DNA from: Periweissella fabaria
GTDB taxonomy: Bacteria; Bacillota; Bacilli; Lactobacillales; Lactobacillaceae
Direction: 5' to 3'
NCBI RefSeq assembly: GCF_918814575.1
Contig: NZ_CAKKNS010000007.1
Span: 62,001-126,000 of the forward strand
DNA length: 64,000 bases
Shown: positions 46,307-55,459 of the stretch, piece after piece
Position numbering within the stretch: position 1 is the first letter of the stretch
How the letters are laid out: each line of letters starts with the position of its first letter
Position numbers and translations under genes: made by a program
The notes under the pieces: model-generated
What the model was told of the DNA's origin: nothing
Database searches by the model: none
The model's input: only the letters and a program-made list of their open reading frames with translations

Positions 46307-47241
46307 TGGAAGATTTAGGTGCCAAGATGCGGACCTATTTGGATACGCATAAAGAACATGGAGCGCTGGTCCAAGCTACTTTACAGGAAGCGTTTAATAA
46401 TCCGGAAGTCCAGGCTTTTTTAGCAGCACAAGCAGTTGCATTACCTGATGATTTTTTTGAAAAGTCAGCCGCTAAAATATTTGAATTTGTTAAACAAAAA
46501 AATAATTTAGCCCAAGGAAAACCAACGATTGCGCCCGGATATGTGCCAGAATTACGTTTAGAGCAAGGTTATGCAGCGGTAGTTTATCGGCCAACGCAAC
46601 AAGCAATTATGGCTGAAAAAATGCGGAAACGGCAGGCTCGAATTCGGGCAATTAATATGCCTAAAACAATTCGGGAAGCTAGTTTTGACAATTTAGATTT
46701 GGATGCAACGCGCCAACCAATTGTTGGCCAGCTAATTGCCTGGTTTGATGCGTATGTTACACAGCCTAATGATTATCATCAGGGGATGTACCTTTATGGT
46801 AAGTATGGCATTGGTAAGACATACTTAATGGGGGCTTTGGCTAATGAACTAGCTGATCACGGAATTGCCGTCACAATGGTTCATTTCCCAACATTTGCCG
46901 TTGAGATGCGTAATTCGATTGCCAGTAAGGAAACAAATACCTTAGAGCAGATTCAAACCATTAAAGAGAGCCCAATTTTAATTATTGATGACATTGGTGC
47001 TGAATCAATGAGTTCATGGATTCGAGATGATATCTTAGGGGTTATTTTGGAATATCGGATGCAAAATGAATTAGCTACTTTCTTCACTTCAAATTTTGAC
47101 TTAAAGCAATTAGAACATGAACACTTGGCCGAAACGAAACAAGCGATTGAACCAGTTAAAGCGGCACGTTTAATGCAGCGTATTCGCTTTTTAGCTAAAG
47201 AAGTCTTTATGAATGGCCATAATCGACGGCCAGGGGTTTAA
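46306..47241 (+). CDS. dnaI: Primosomal helicase loader DnaI
   Basis: A 311-residue AAA+ ATPase that loads the replicative helicase. N-terminal helicase-interaction domain (about 1-130; no clear zinc-binding cysteines are seen). ATPase: GKYGIGKTYLMGALANE (Walker A), PILIIDDIGAES (Walker B), FFTSNFDLKQLEHEH (sensor 1), and RLMQRIRFLAKEVF. It is coupled to dnaB by TAATG. thrS usually follows in relatives; here a YibE/F pair does. Confidence 0.94.
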   Translation: MEDLGAKMRTYLDTHKEHGALVQATLQEAFNNPEVQAFLAAQAVALPDDFFEKSAAKIFEFVKQKNNLAQGKPTIAPGYVPELRLEQGYAAVVYRPTQQAIMAEKMRKRQARIRAINMPKTIREASFDNLDLDATRQPIVGQLIAWFDAYVTQPNDYHQGMYLYGKYGIGKTYLMGALANELADHGIAVTMVHFPTFAVEMRNSIASKETNTLEQIQTIKESPILIIDDIGAESMSSWIRDDILGVILEYRMQNELATFFTSNFDLKQLEHEHLAETKQAIEPVKAARLMQRIRFLAKEVFMNGHNRRPGV

Positions 47242-47283
47242 ATATTGTAATATAAGTAAGATGAAGATGGTGGTGTATTAGTT

Positions 47284-47307
47284 GCTATTTTTTAGCGAAA
47301 AAATAGC
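47284..47307. other. Perfect hairpin upstream of the YibE/F pair
   Basis: GCTATTTTTT (47284-47293), loop AGCG, AAAAAATAGC (47298-47307). The + strand has no T run after it, so it is only a partial terminator or an RNA structure in the leader. Confidence 0.5.
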
Positions 47308-47360
47308 AGTAAAAGCTAGGATTAATACAATCATTTTTCTCGATCTATTAAGGGGATCAG

Positions 47361-48488
47361 ATGTTTAAACAGAATTTACGTAATTATTTACGTCCGAAAT
47401 CACTGCGCCAAATTTTGATGTATGTCTTTATTGGTATTATGGGGTTGGGCGTGTTTTTAACACGTTATGATGCACCGCTTTATCAGCAACATATTGTCGG
47501 GGTTGTTGAAAGTGCAAAACAGCAACGACAACAAAAAACAACTGATCAATTCAATAACGTTGACTACTCAATTAATCAGATTTTAGAAATTAAAATTTTG
47601 AATGGTAGTCGGCGTGGTGAAGAAGTTAAGGTGCAAAATAATTATTTTAAAAGTGGTGCTTTAAATCAGGCATATCGTCCAGGTCAACAATTATTTTTAA
47701 ATCATGAAGCAGGAAATGATATTAGTATCATTGGCCAAAAGCGTGATACCTTAGTCGCCTTAATGGCCTGGATTACGGTGACATTACTGTTAGTCTTGAT
47801 GCAGTTACCTGGATTATTAACACTAGTGAGTGTTCTTATTAACATTGGTTTATTATATATTGCAATTAAATTGAATCTAAACGTTACTAATATCAATGTT
47901 GTTTTGTTATTTAGTGGTGTAGGTGTCTTAATGGCCTTTGTAACTTTAAGTCTGGCATTAGGTTGGAATAAAAAAATGGCAATTACTTTAAGTGCGACTT
48001 TACTGAGCAGTATTATTGCACTAATTATAGCCAATGTTGTTATGACTTTAACTCATCAACGTGGTTTGGAATTTGAGTTAATGGATTATATTACACAATT
48101 ACCACAACCAATTTTCTTAGCAGAGGCATTTTTAGCGGCACTAGGGGCGATTATGGATGCTTCAACCGATATTGTGGCGACACAATTTGAAGTTCAAGAA
48201 GCCCACCCTGAAATCTCACGGCGGAAGCTATTTGCTGCTGGCCTAGGAGTTGGCCGCTCTATTATGGGGGCTTTAACGAGTGTTTTATTCTTGATTTTTA
48301 TCTCTGAAACATTTGCAATGAGTTTACTGTATTTGCGCAATGGTAATACATGGGGCTACACAATTGAAATTAATATGGTATTGGGGATGGTCCAAACGAT
48401 AATTGCCGGTATTGGAATTGTATTAGCAGTCCCAATTGCAAGTGGTTTGGCGGCTTGGTTTGCACATAATAAGGAGGTTGCTCAATGA
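47361..48488 (+). CDS. YibE/F family membrane protein (first of pair)
   Basis: A 375-residue membrane protein: one helix at about 17-35, an extracellular beta-type region (about 40-130, with IKILNGSRRGEEVKVQNNY), then about seven helices from 135 on. The family signature region includes AEAFLAALGAIMDASTDIVATQ and GVGRSIMGALTSVLFLIF. The function is unknown; such pairs occur in many LAB. AGGGGATCAG precedes the ATG. It overlaps the next gene by four bases (ATGA). Confidence 0.88.
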   Translation: MFKQNLRNYLRPKSLRQILMYVFIGIMGLGVFLTRYDAPLYQQHIVGVVESAKQQRQQKTTDQFNNVDYSINQILEIKILNGSRRGEEVKVQNNYFKSGALNQAYRPGQQLFLNHEAGNDISIIGQKRDTLVALMAWITVTLLLVLMQLPGLLTLVSVLINIGLLYIAIKLNLNVTNINVVLLFSGVGVLMAFVTLSLALGWNKKMAITLSATLLSSIIALIIANVVMTLTHQRGLEFELMDYITQLPQPIFLAEAFLAALGAIMDASTDIVATQFEVQEAHPEISRRKLFAAGLGVGRSIMGALTSVLFLIFISETFAMSLLYLRNGNTWGYTIEINMVLGMVQTIIAGIGIVLAVPIASGLAAWFAHNKEVAQ

Positions 48489-49255
48489 GTACAATGACAG
48501 CCTTATTTATTATTTTAGCGCTCTTGTTATTAATCGTTGGTGGCAAGATGGGAATTCAAACAATTGTTAGTTTAGTATTTAACTTTTTCTGGTTGTTTTT
48601 AACGATTACATTAATCGCGTGGGGCTTTTCACCATTAATAGTAGTAACGATTACAGGAATTATTATTTTAGCGATGACAATTTTTTTGAGTGATGATAAT
48701 GATCAAGTAACACGGGTGGCGTTTGCAACCGGGGTCGTCATTATGCTCATTTTGATTGCAATAATTGTCCCAGTTGAACATTATGCGGCAGTACAAGGCT
48801 TTGCGAATGAAGATTCGGATGCTCTTGAAGGGTTATCATTAAATATCGGCGTCAATTTTTTACAAATAACGATGGTCGCTACAATTCTTAGTACGTTGGG
48901 TGCTATTGCTGAAGCTGCAATGGCGGTAGCTGCTGGGATGCAAGAATTAATTAGCGATAACCCTGATATTCCAACTAATAAATTATTTGGTCATGGGATG
49001 CATATTGGCCAACAAATTATTTCAACAGCGATTAATACGTTGTTTTTTGGATTTATGGGTAGTTTCCTAGGGTTAAGTATTTGGTTTATTCGTTTGAATT
49101 ATGGCTTTGCTGATATGATTAATGCCAAAATTTTTGTATCAGAATTTCTATTATTGATTTTCTCAATGATTGCGGTCATTTTAGCGGTTCCATGTACAGC
49201 TTGGTTTATGAAATTAGACTTACAGCGCCAAAATAATAGTAACCATTCTGATTAA
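48485..49255 (+). CDS. YibE/F family membrane protein (second of pair)
   Basis: A 256-residue protein with about seven helices, lacking the extracellular domain of its partner. AEAAMAVAAGMQEL and GHGMHIGQQIISTAINTLFFGFMGSFLG align by eye with the partner's conserved core, so the two are paralogues that probably form one complex. Function unknown. The start has AAGGAGGTTGCTC inside the end of the preceding gene. Confidence 0.88.
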   Translation: MSTMTALFIILALLLLIVGGKMGIQTIVSLVFNFFWLFLTITLIAWGFSPLIVVTITGIIILAMTIFLSDDNDQVTRVAFATGVVIMLILIAIIVPVEHYAAVQGFANEDSDALEGLSLNIGVNFLQITMVATILSTLGAIAEAAMAVAAGMQELISDNPDIPTNKLFGHGMHIGQQIISTAINTLFFGFMGSFLGLSIWFIRLNYGFADMINAKIFVSEFLLLIFSMIAVILAVPCTAWFMKLDLQRQNNSNHSD

Positions 49256-49292
49256 TGTCGATATTAGTATTTAAAGCGTGAATATGATAGAG

Positions 49293-49338
49293 TAAAAGGG
49301 TGTTAAACATGCGTGTGACGCAGTTTATGCCCTTTTTT
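49293..49338 (+). terminator. Terminator after the YibE/F pair
   Basis: An imperfect long hairpin: AAAAGGG...TAAAC.TGCGT / ACGCA.GTTTA...CCCTTTT with T run. The gap 49339-49479 to prsA holds only a weak TATTAT element at 49433-49438. Confidence 0.8.
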
Positions 49339-49479
49339 ATTTGTGAATAATGTTGTTAAAAAGGGTGTAAGAAATATTTAATCTTCAATTAATTTTCTTA
49401 TCATAAAATCTAATATCGTGATGGAAATATGGTATTATTAGAACATATTGAATAATTTAGAAAAGGATGTGCTGTCAGA

Positions 49480-50445
49480 ATGAAATTTAAAAAAGCGGTT
49501 TTAGGGGTTGCAGCTGTTGCAACAGCTATGTTACTTGCTGCTTGTGGTGATAAAACTATCGCTACAATCAATGGAGGTCAAAAGATTACTGAGAGTGAAT
49601 ACTACTCAAGTTTGAAGTCAACTACTTCAGGTAAGCAAGTACTCTCAACAATGATTATTAATAATGCGTTGGATGCTCAATTTGGTAAGAAAGTTTCAGC
49701 TAAAGATGTTGACGCTGAATTTAATACTTACAAAAAGCAATATGGTAGTCAATTCTCTCAACAATTAGCAGCGTCTGGTTTGACAGTTGCTTCATTGAAG
49801 GAAAATATCCGGACTCAAAAGTTATTGAACTTGGCAATGCAAGATTACTCACCAGTATCAAAGAGTCAACTTGACAAGCAATTCAAATCTTACCAACCAA
49901 AAGTAACCGTTCGTTACATCTTGTTGAAAAACAACGATGATGGTAAGAAGCAAGCTGCAGATGTTATTAATGATTTGAACGATGCAAAGGGTGATAAGCA
50001 AGATGCATTTATTAAATTAGCTAAGAAGTACTCAACTGATCCATCAACAGCTAATAACGGTGGTTTATACACACCATTTGATAACACAGATACTAATACT
50101 GATCCAGCTTTCAAAGCAGCCGCATTCAAGCTTAAAAAGGGTGAATACACTAAGGAAGCCGTTTACTCAAAACAATTTGGTTACTTTGTCATCTACATGA
50201 AGAGTGCTAATGATAAGCCATCAAAGATTACACCAGCTATCAAGAAAGATTTGGAAAAACAAATTACTACTTCTAACTTGAATGATCAAACTAAGGTTTC
50301 AGCAGTTATCAAGAAAGTTATCCAAAAAGCCGATCCACAAATTAAAGACAACGATTTAAAGAATGTTTTACAAGCATACTTACAACCTAATTCAGCTGCT
50401 GCACAACAACAGCAACAAGCATCTGAAAACCCAGTTGGTAACTAA
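49480..50445 (+). CDS. prsA: Foldase lipoprotein PrsA (peptidyl-prolyl isomerase)
   Basis: A membrane-anchored chaperone that folds exported proteins outside the cell. The signal peptide has a basic N-terminus, hydrophobic core and lipobox LAAC with Cys22 as lipidation site. A helical N-domain (about 35-135) is followed by a parvulin-type rotamase domain (about 140-245, VTVRYILLKN, YSTDPSTANNGGLYTPF, FGYFVIYM) and a glutamine-rich tail. 321 aa. Strong codon bias suggests high expression. AAAAGGATGTGCTGTCAGA precedes the ATG. Confidence 0.95.
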   Translation: MKFKKAVLGVAAVATAMLLAACGDKTIATINGGQKITESEYYSSLKSTTSGKQVLSTMIINNALDAQFGKKVSAKDVDAEFNTYKKQYGSQFSQQLAASGLTVASLKENIRTQKLLNLAMQDYSPVSKSQLDKQFKSYQPKVTVRYILLKNNDDGKKQAADVINDLNDAKGDKQDAFIKLAKKYSTDPSTANNGGLYTPFDNTDTNTDPAFKAAAFKLKKGEYTKEAVYSKQFGYFVIYMKSANDKPSKITPAIKKDLEKQITTSNLNDQTKVSAVIKKVIQKADPQIKDNDLKNVLQAYLQPNSAAAQQQQQASENPVGN

Positions 50446-50449
50446 TAAA

Positions 50450-50481
50450 TAAAAAAACACTGAAAATTCAGTGTTTTTTTT
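50450..50481. terminator. Bidirectional terminator between prsA and the minus-strand pair
   Basis: AAAAAACACTGAA and TTCAGTGTTTTTT with a two-base centre, flanked by A and T runs; it serves both converging transcripts. Confidence 0.92.
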
Positions 50482-50483
50482 AT

Positions 50484-50771
50484 TTATTTTTTTGGTTGAT
50501 ATTTATTAAGCTCTGCTTGGATATGGTCAAGATGTTGTTGAATTCGTTCTAAGCGTGGTTGTGTTTTGAACTCAAATTTAGCAACAGAACGTTCAATGTC
50601 ATCTTGCAAGGATTCTAGTTGTGGTAAGCTTGCTTGAAGCTGACTACTTGACGCTTTAAGGCTTGCAATGGCTTGTTTAAGTTGACTAATTTGATTGATA
50701 AGTTGACGAAAATTTAATTCAATTTGTTTAAAAAAATGTCGCCAATAGGCTGTTAATTGTTTAAACATCAT
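50484..50771 (-). CDS. Small coiled-coil protein linked to hit
   Basis: Not recognised beyond its shape. 95 residues, helical throughout, with heptad-like repeats and many Q, L and S (QLKQAIASLKASSSQLQASLPQLESL), so a coiled coil. No membrane segment or enzyme motif. Two adjacent start codons (50771 and 50768) follow AAAGGAGGTTGG, which lies right after the hit stop, so the pair is one transcript. Small proteins of this kind lie beside hit in several LAB; its role is unknown. Confidence 0.75.
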   Translation of the reverse strand: MMFKQLTAYWRHFFKQIELNFRQLINQISQLKQAIASLKASSSQLQASLPQLESLQDDIERSVAKFEFKTQPRLERIQQHLDHIQAELNKYQPKK

Positions 50772-50781
50772 CCAACCTCCT

Positions 50782-51210
50782 TTATTTAGCTAAGTGGTTA
50801 GTAATTGCCTTTTGAACATCGCTATATTGTTCCGCTGAGTATAAATCAGAATTATCAGCAAACTTAATACTGATATCATCTTCAGAGGTATAACGTGGAA
50901 TTAAATGAATGTGGGAGTGAAATACTGATTGATAAGCGATTTGACCGTTATTGTTAACGATATTAAGGCCTTTAATGTCACTATTGATGGCCTTAATTGC
51001 ACGGGCTAGCTCGGGGAGCTTAGCAAATACTTTAGTTGCTAAGTCAGCGTCATATTCAAAAATATCTGCGACGTGCTTTTTAGGAACTAATAGTGTGTGT
51101 CCAGGGGTAACTTGGGTGATATCAAGAAACGCAAGAACATCATCATCTTCATAGACTTTATAACTTGGAATATCACCGTTGATGATTTTACAAAAAATAC
51201 AATCTTCCAT
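50782..51210 (-). CDS. hit: HIT family nucleotide hydrolase
   Basis: A 142-residue HIT (Hint-type) protein: CIFCKIINGDIPSYKVYEDDDVLAFLD, HTLLVPKKHV, and the catalytic HSHIHLIP (His-x-His-x-His). CIFC resembles the zinc-binding N-terminus of this branch. It probably hydrolyses AMP-linked compounds such as adenosine 5'-phosphoramidate. Transcribed away from ecsA, the common divergent arrangement in Bacillota. AAGGAGTTTTCTA precedes the ATG on the minus strand. Confidence 0.95.
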   Translation of the reverse strand: MEDCIFCKIINGDIPSYKVYEDDDVLAFLDITQVTPGHTLLVPKKHVADIFEYDADLATKVFAKLPELARAIKAINSDIKGLNIVNNNGQIAYQSVFHSHIHLIPRYTSEDDISIKFADNSDLYSAEQYSDVQKAITNHLAK

Positions 51211-51322
51211 TAGAAAACTCCTTCAAATATATTGTTGTTGGTTAATTTAATTCTAGCTCATTTATAAAGCGATTGGTAATACTTTAGCGCATTAATTCTA
51301 ACATATCTTAGATAATTGAGTA

Positions 51323-51331
51323 TGGTATACT
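51323..51331 (+). promoter_or_regulatory. Extended -10 promoter of ecsA-ecsB
   Basis: TGGTATACT (TATACT 51326-51331), about 68 bases before ecsA. Confidence 0.5.
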
Positions 51332-51398
51332 GATTCAATAGGATTATTATAGACAATAGAAATTCAAAATTATTTAAAATGAGAGGCAAGTTACGGTA

Positions 51399-52127
51399 AT
51401 GACATTAACAATTAATCATTTAGTTGGTGGATATTCACAAGTTCCAGTAATTAAAGATGTGAACTTTGAAGTTGCAGATCAAGAATTGGTCGCTTTGATC
51501 GGTCTTAATGGTGCCGGAAAGTCAACCACGATTAATCATATCATTGGCTTACTAACACCCCAACATGGTGATGTCACAATTGATGGAACATCATTAATGG
51601 CTAATCCGGCTTTATATAAGCAAAAAATTGCTTATGTGCCTGAACAGCCAGTGTTATATGATGAGTTAACGCTTAAAGAGCATTTAGAATTAACGATTAT
51701 GGCGTATCAATTAGATGATGCAGTTGCGTGGAATCACGCTAATAAGTTATTGAAAATTTTTCGTTTAGATAATAAGTTAAGTTGGTTTCCGGCTAATTTT
51801 TCTAAGGGAATGAAACAAAAAGTCATGTTGGTTAATGCATTTATGACAGAAGCAGACGTATTTATTATTGATGAACCATTTATTGGATTAGATCCATTAG
51901 CAGTTCATGATTTACTTGGCTTAATTGCGGATGTTAAAGCCCGTGGAGCAGCAGTTTTAATGTCAACTCACGTTCTTGATACCGCAGAAAAAATCGCCGA
52001 TCGCTTCGTACTTTTACACAACGGTGAAGTACGTGCAGATGGTACTTTGGCGCATTTACGGGCCCAATTCCCTGAAGCTGGTGAATCCTTAAATGATATC
52101 TATTTGACACTTGCGAAAGAGGTCTAA
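51399..52127 (+). CDS. ecsA: ABC transporter ATP-binding protein EcsA
   Basis: The ATPase of the Ecs transporter, which in Bacillus affects secretion, sporulation and competence via intramembrane proteolysis. 242 residues; Walker A GLNGAGKST (about 37-45), Q-loop in YVPEQPVLYDELT, signature FSKGMKQKV, Walker B VFIIDEPFIGLDP, and switch histidine STHVLD. GAGAGGCAAGTTACGGTA precedes the ATG. ecsB follows after two bases. Confidence 0.94.
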   Translation: MTLTINHLVGGYSQVPVIKDVNFEVADQELVALIGLNGAGKSTTINHIIGLLTPQHGDVTIDGTSLMANPALYKQKIAYVPEQPVLYDELTLKEHLELTIMAYQLDDAVAWNHANKLLKIFRLDNKLSWFPANFSKGMKQKVMLVNAFMTEADVFIIDEPFIGLDPLAVHDLLGLIADVKARGAAVLMSTHVLDTAEKIADRFVLLHNGEVRADGTLAHLRAQFPEAGESLNDIYLTLAKEV

Positions 52128-52129
52128 AG

Positions 52130-53335
52130 ATGGATAAATTATTTCAACAACGCCGCCAAAAACACATGCAACGCATGTTTCGTTATTTACGGTTAGTATT
52201 TAATGATCAATTTACAATTGCGTTTGTGTTTTTGATTGGTGGGTTAGGATATTGGTATGCAGGGTTTCTGCAAACGTTACAATATGCATGGTGGGAAAAA
52301 TTCATTGCCATGTTTTTAATGATTGGGCTATTACAATTCGGTAATCTGGCGACATTGTTAAAACCAGCGGATAAAGTTTTTTTATTACCACAAGAAATTA
52401 ATATGGAGCGCTATTTAAAGGCAGCTTTACGCCATAGTTTGTGGCTAAGCCTTTTAGTCCAAGTTGTTGGTGTTGTTTGCTTACTTCCATTCATAGAAGT
52501 TGCTTTTCAAGCTAATTTTATTGAAACGCTATGGTTAATTCCAACATTTATTGTGTTTAAAGTTTTGATATTATATGATCAAATGCAAAGCTACTATAGC
52601 CACCATAATTTATTATGGTTACGCTTGGCCTTACCATTACTAACATTTGCGCTGTTTGGGGTACGACTAGATATGGCATGGGCCTTTATTTTTATCTTAA
52701 TTGCTGCTGCAGCACGTTTTGGTGTTCGTGATAAATTTTGGAATGGTATTTTTGACTGGAATGAAGCGATTGCTATTGAAAGTGGTCGGCAGTTGAATAT
52801 GTTACGTTTCTTTAACTTATTCACCGATGTCCCTCAAATTGGTGGGCAAACAAAACGCCGAATATGGTTAAATTTCTGGTTTGAGCGGCTACCCAAAGAT
52901 TCTCAACATGTGTATACTAATTTATACTGGCGGGGACTATTACGGAGTAGTGAATATTTTGGCTTAATTGTCCGCTTAACGGCGATAGGGGCCTTGATTG
53001 CCTATTTTGTGCATAATGAAATTGTGACCCCAGTCATTTTAGCGCTAATATTATATTTAATTGGTATTCAGTTGTTGCCACTTTATCATAAATATGATGA
53101 AATAGTATTTACGCACTTGTACCCAATTGATCCAAAAATTAGGCAAAACAACTTTAAACAAGTTATGGTTAAAGTGTTAAGTGTGATTGGTATTATCTTA
53201 CTCCTAGCTAATTTAGTAGGTAGTGCACCATGGTCGACATTTTTTATTAGCTTAGGAATTATTATTGTTGAAATTGTGCTTTTTAGTTATTGGTTAGTAC
53301 CAAAACGGATTGCACGTAAAGAATTATTGAAATAA
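52130..53335 (+). CDS. ecsB: ABC transporter permease EcsB
   Basis: The 401-residue membrane partner of EcsA. The N-terminus is basic (QQRRQKHMQRMFRYLRLV), then about six to eight hydrophobic segments, with a large central cytoplasmic region around residues 200-280 containing the NLFTDVPQIGGQTKRR stretch seen in EcsB proteins. It lies between ecsA and trmB as in other LAB. The transported substrate is unknown. Confidence 0.92.
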   Translation: MDKLFQQRRQKHMQRMFRYLRLVFNDQFTIAFVFLIGGLGYWYAGFLQTLQYAWWEKFIAMFLMIGLLQFGNLATLLKPADKVFLLPQEINMERYLKAALRHSLWLSLLVQVVGVVCLLPFIEVAFQANFIETLWLIPTFIVFKVLILYDQMQSYYSHHNLLWLRLALPLLTFALFGVRLDMAWAFIFILIAAAARFGVRDKFWNGIFDWNEAIAIESGRQLNMLRFFNLFTDVPQIGGQTKRRIWLNFWFERLPKDSQHVYTNLYWRGLLRSSEYFGLIVRLTAIGALIAYFVHNEIVTPVILALILYLIGIQLLPLYHKYDEIVFTHLYPIDPKIRQNNFKQVMVKVLSVIGIILLLANLVGSAPWSTFFISLGIIIVEIVLFSYWLVPKRIARKELLK

Positions 53336-53351
53336 GAATTGAGGAACTCAG

Positions 53352-54014
53352 ATGCGTTTACGTCGAAAACCTTGGGCAGTACAATGGCTTGCTGACCATG
53401 CCGATTTAGTGATTACACAAGCTAAGGCAGAAACATTAAAAAATAACTGGCAAAGTATCTTCCCAAAAGAACAACCAATTATGATTGAAGTTGGAACTGG
53501 GAAAGGTCAATTTATCATTGGAATGGCCAAAAAATACCCCGAGATAAACTTCATTGGGATGGAAATTCAAGAAGGTGCCGTGGCTGTTGCTGGCCGGAAA
53601 GCATATGAAGATGCTGATGAATTACCAAACTTGCGCTTTGTTTACGGTGATGGAGCTGGAGTAGACACTTATTTTGCTAAGGGTGAAGTTGCAAAAGTAT
53701 TCTTAAACTTCTCTGATCCATGGCCTAAATCAGGACATGAAAAGCGGCGTTTAACATACAAATCATTCTTGCAAAGTTACGAAAACATTTTACCAGTAAA
53801 TGGTGAAGTTGAATTTAAGACTGATAATCGTGGGTTGTTTGAATATTCTTTAGGTAGTTTTGCTAACTATGGAATGACTTTTGATAAAGTATGGCTTGAT
53901 ATGCACAACGAAGATGCAGCCAACTTAGAACAAAACGTTGAAACTGAGTATGAACAAAAATTCAAAGTTAAAGGTCCAATTTATAAATATTTAGGCCACT
54001 TTACAACAAAGTAA
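53352..54014 (+). CDS. trmB: tRNA (guanine-N7)-methyltransferase
   Basis: TrmB methylates G46 of tRNA using SAM. 220 residues: RLRRKPWAVQWL at the start, SAM motif EVGTGKGQFI, FIGMEIQEGAV, and the family-defining FLNFSDPWPKSGHEKRRLTYKSFL. TTGAGGAACTCAG precedes the ATG. A terminator follows. Confidence 0.96.
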   Translation: MRLRRKPWAVQWLADHADLVITQAKAETLKNNWQSIFPKEQPIMIEVGTGKGQFIIGMAKKYPEINFIGMEIQEGAVAVAGRKAYEDADELPNLRFVYGDGAGVDTYFAKGEVAKVFLNFSDPWPKSGHEKRRLTYKSFLQSYENILPVNGEVEFKTDNRGLFEYSLGSFANYGMTFDKVWLDMHNEDAANLEQNVETEYEQKFKVKGPIYKYLGHFTTK

Positions 54015-54027
54015 ATTAATATATATG

Positions 54028-54063
54028 AAAGGTAGATTCTATTATTGGAATCTACCTTTTTTT
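54028..54063 (+). terminator. trmB terminator
   Basis: AAAGGTAGATTC (54028-54039) pairs with GAATCTACCTTT (54048-54059), then a T run. Confidence 0.92.
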
Positions 54064-54139
54064 AGCTTGTAATCGGTTAATTATGATAAAATTGGACTAA
54101 TAGTTTTTAAGTATTTAATTCTAGTTGGAGATATTTAAG

Positions 54140-55435
54140 ATGGTAAATAACGACGAGTATTTAAAAATAACCAAACAATTAGATAAAGGGTGGCGTGTGA
54201 TTGACGAAAACCGCGTCCCGTTTTTACGTAAGGTGTTAGGATGGCTAGGTAATCCAGATCAAAAATATAAAATAATTCACGTGGCGGGTACAAATGGTAA
54301 AGGCTCAACCGGTGAAATGTTGAATCAAATTTTGCAAGCCAGTGGGTATCGGGTAGGGAAGTTCTCAAGTCCTGGTTTATACACATATCGTGAACAAGTG
54401 ATGATTAATAGCACGTACATTACACCGTCTGAATTTGTCCGTGAATTTAATAAAATTTTGGCAGTTCTTAAAGCCCATGATTTAGATATGCAAACGTTAT
54501 CCTTTTTTGAATGGTGGACGGTGATTTCATTAAGTTACTTTGGAAGCCAACAATTAGATATTGCCATTATTGAAGTTGGGGTCGGTGGCGATTTAGATGC
54601 AACCAATGCGATTACAACATCATTGCTAAATATTTTTACCAAGATTACGTATGACCATCAAGATATTTTGGGGGATGATTTAGTAACCATTGCCACTGCT
54701 AAATGTGGTATTTTACGCCCTGGGGCCCATGTGATTAGTTATAGTGGTCAAGATGCGGAAGTTCAAGCCGTTATTAATGAGCGTGCTCAAGCGATAGGGG
54801 CTAAATTATATGATGGTCCAAGACCAATTATAACGACGTATAAAGTATCACCGGCAGGGACCAATGTTAAAATTAATGATCGTCTCGAGGTGTTTTTGAG
54901 TTTGAGTGGTCATTTTCAGTTATTAAACTTAAATACCGTTTTACAAGCTGTTAATGTCTTGCGCCAGTTAGATTACCAAATCTCAGATGCGGCCATTAAA
55001 GATGGCTTAGGCCAAGCTAATTTACCAGGGCGGATGGAATATGATGCCAAAAATAATATCATTCGGGATGCTGCTCATAATCCAGATGGAATTGAAGCGC
55101 TAGTGGCATCGTTAAAATCGTGGCGATTGCCATTTAAACCAACCGTAATTTTAGGGATATTACGTGATAAAAATTATATGACAATGCTGGAAGAGTTATT
55201 ACCATACGTGGCCCGGATTATTGCGATTACACCTGCTAATCCAAGCCGTTCATTAACAGCAGATGAATTAGCAGCGCAAATTTTAGAGATGGATGATAAT
55301 GTTGAAGTTTCAATTGCGGATGATCCGACAGCAGCGATTACGGTTGCTCGTCAAGTACGAGAGTCAAGTGATGCAATGATTGTTATTACAGGTTCTTTTT
55401 ATACTTTACGGGCAGTTAAAGGAATTAAATTTTAG
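54140..55435 (+). CDS. folC: Bifunctional folylpolyglutamate synthase / dihydrofolate synthase
   Basis: FolC adds glutamate to dihydropteroate and to folates. The Mur-ligase-like 431-residue protein has IIHVAGTNGKGSTGEML (P-loop), VGKFSSPGLYTYREQ, IIEVGVGGDLDATNAI, the TYDHQDILGD histidine region and DAAHNPDGIEAL. Start ATG 54140 follows TTGGAG by nine bases; the longer frame from TTG 54125 would use that same TTGGAG. murE follows after 24 bases, an unusual neighbour. Confidence 0.93.
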   Translation: MVNNDEYLKITKQLDKGWRVIDENRVPFLRKVLGWLGNPDQKYKIIHVAGTNGKGSTGEMLNQILQASGYRVGKFSSPGLYTYREQVMINSTYITPSEFVREFNKILAVLKAHDLDMQTLSFFEWWTVISLSYFGSQQLDIAIIEVGVGGDLDATNAITTSLLNIFTKITYDHQDILGDDLVTIATAKCGILRPGAHVISYSGQDAEVQAVINERAQAIGAKLYDGPRPIITTYKVSPAGTNVKINDRLEVFLSLSGHFQLLNLNTVLQAVNVLRQLDYQISDAAIKDGLGQANLPGRMEYDAKNNIIRDAAHNPDGIEALVASLKSWRLPFKPTVILGILRDKNYMTMLEELLPYVARIIAITPANPSRSLTADELAAQILEMDDNVEVSIADDPTAAITVARQVRESSDAMIVITGSFYTLRAVKGIKF

Positions 55436-55459
55436 AAATACGGAAAGAAGAGAAAGCAT

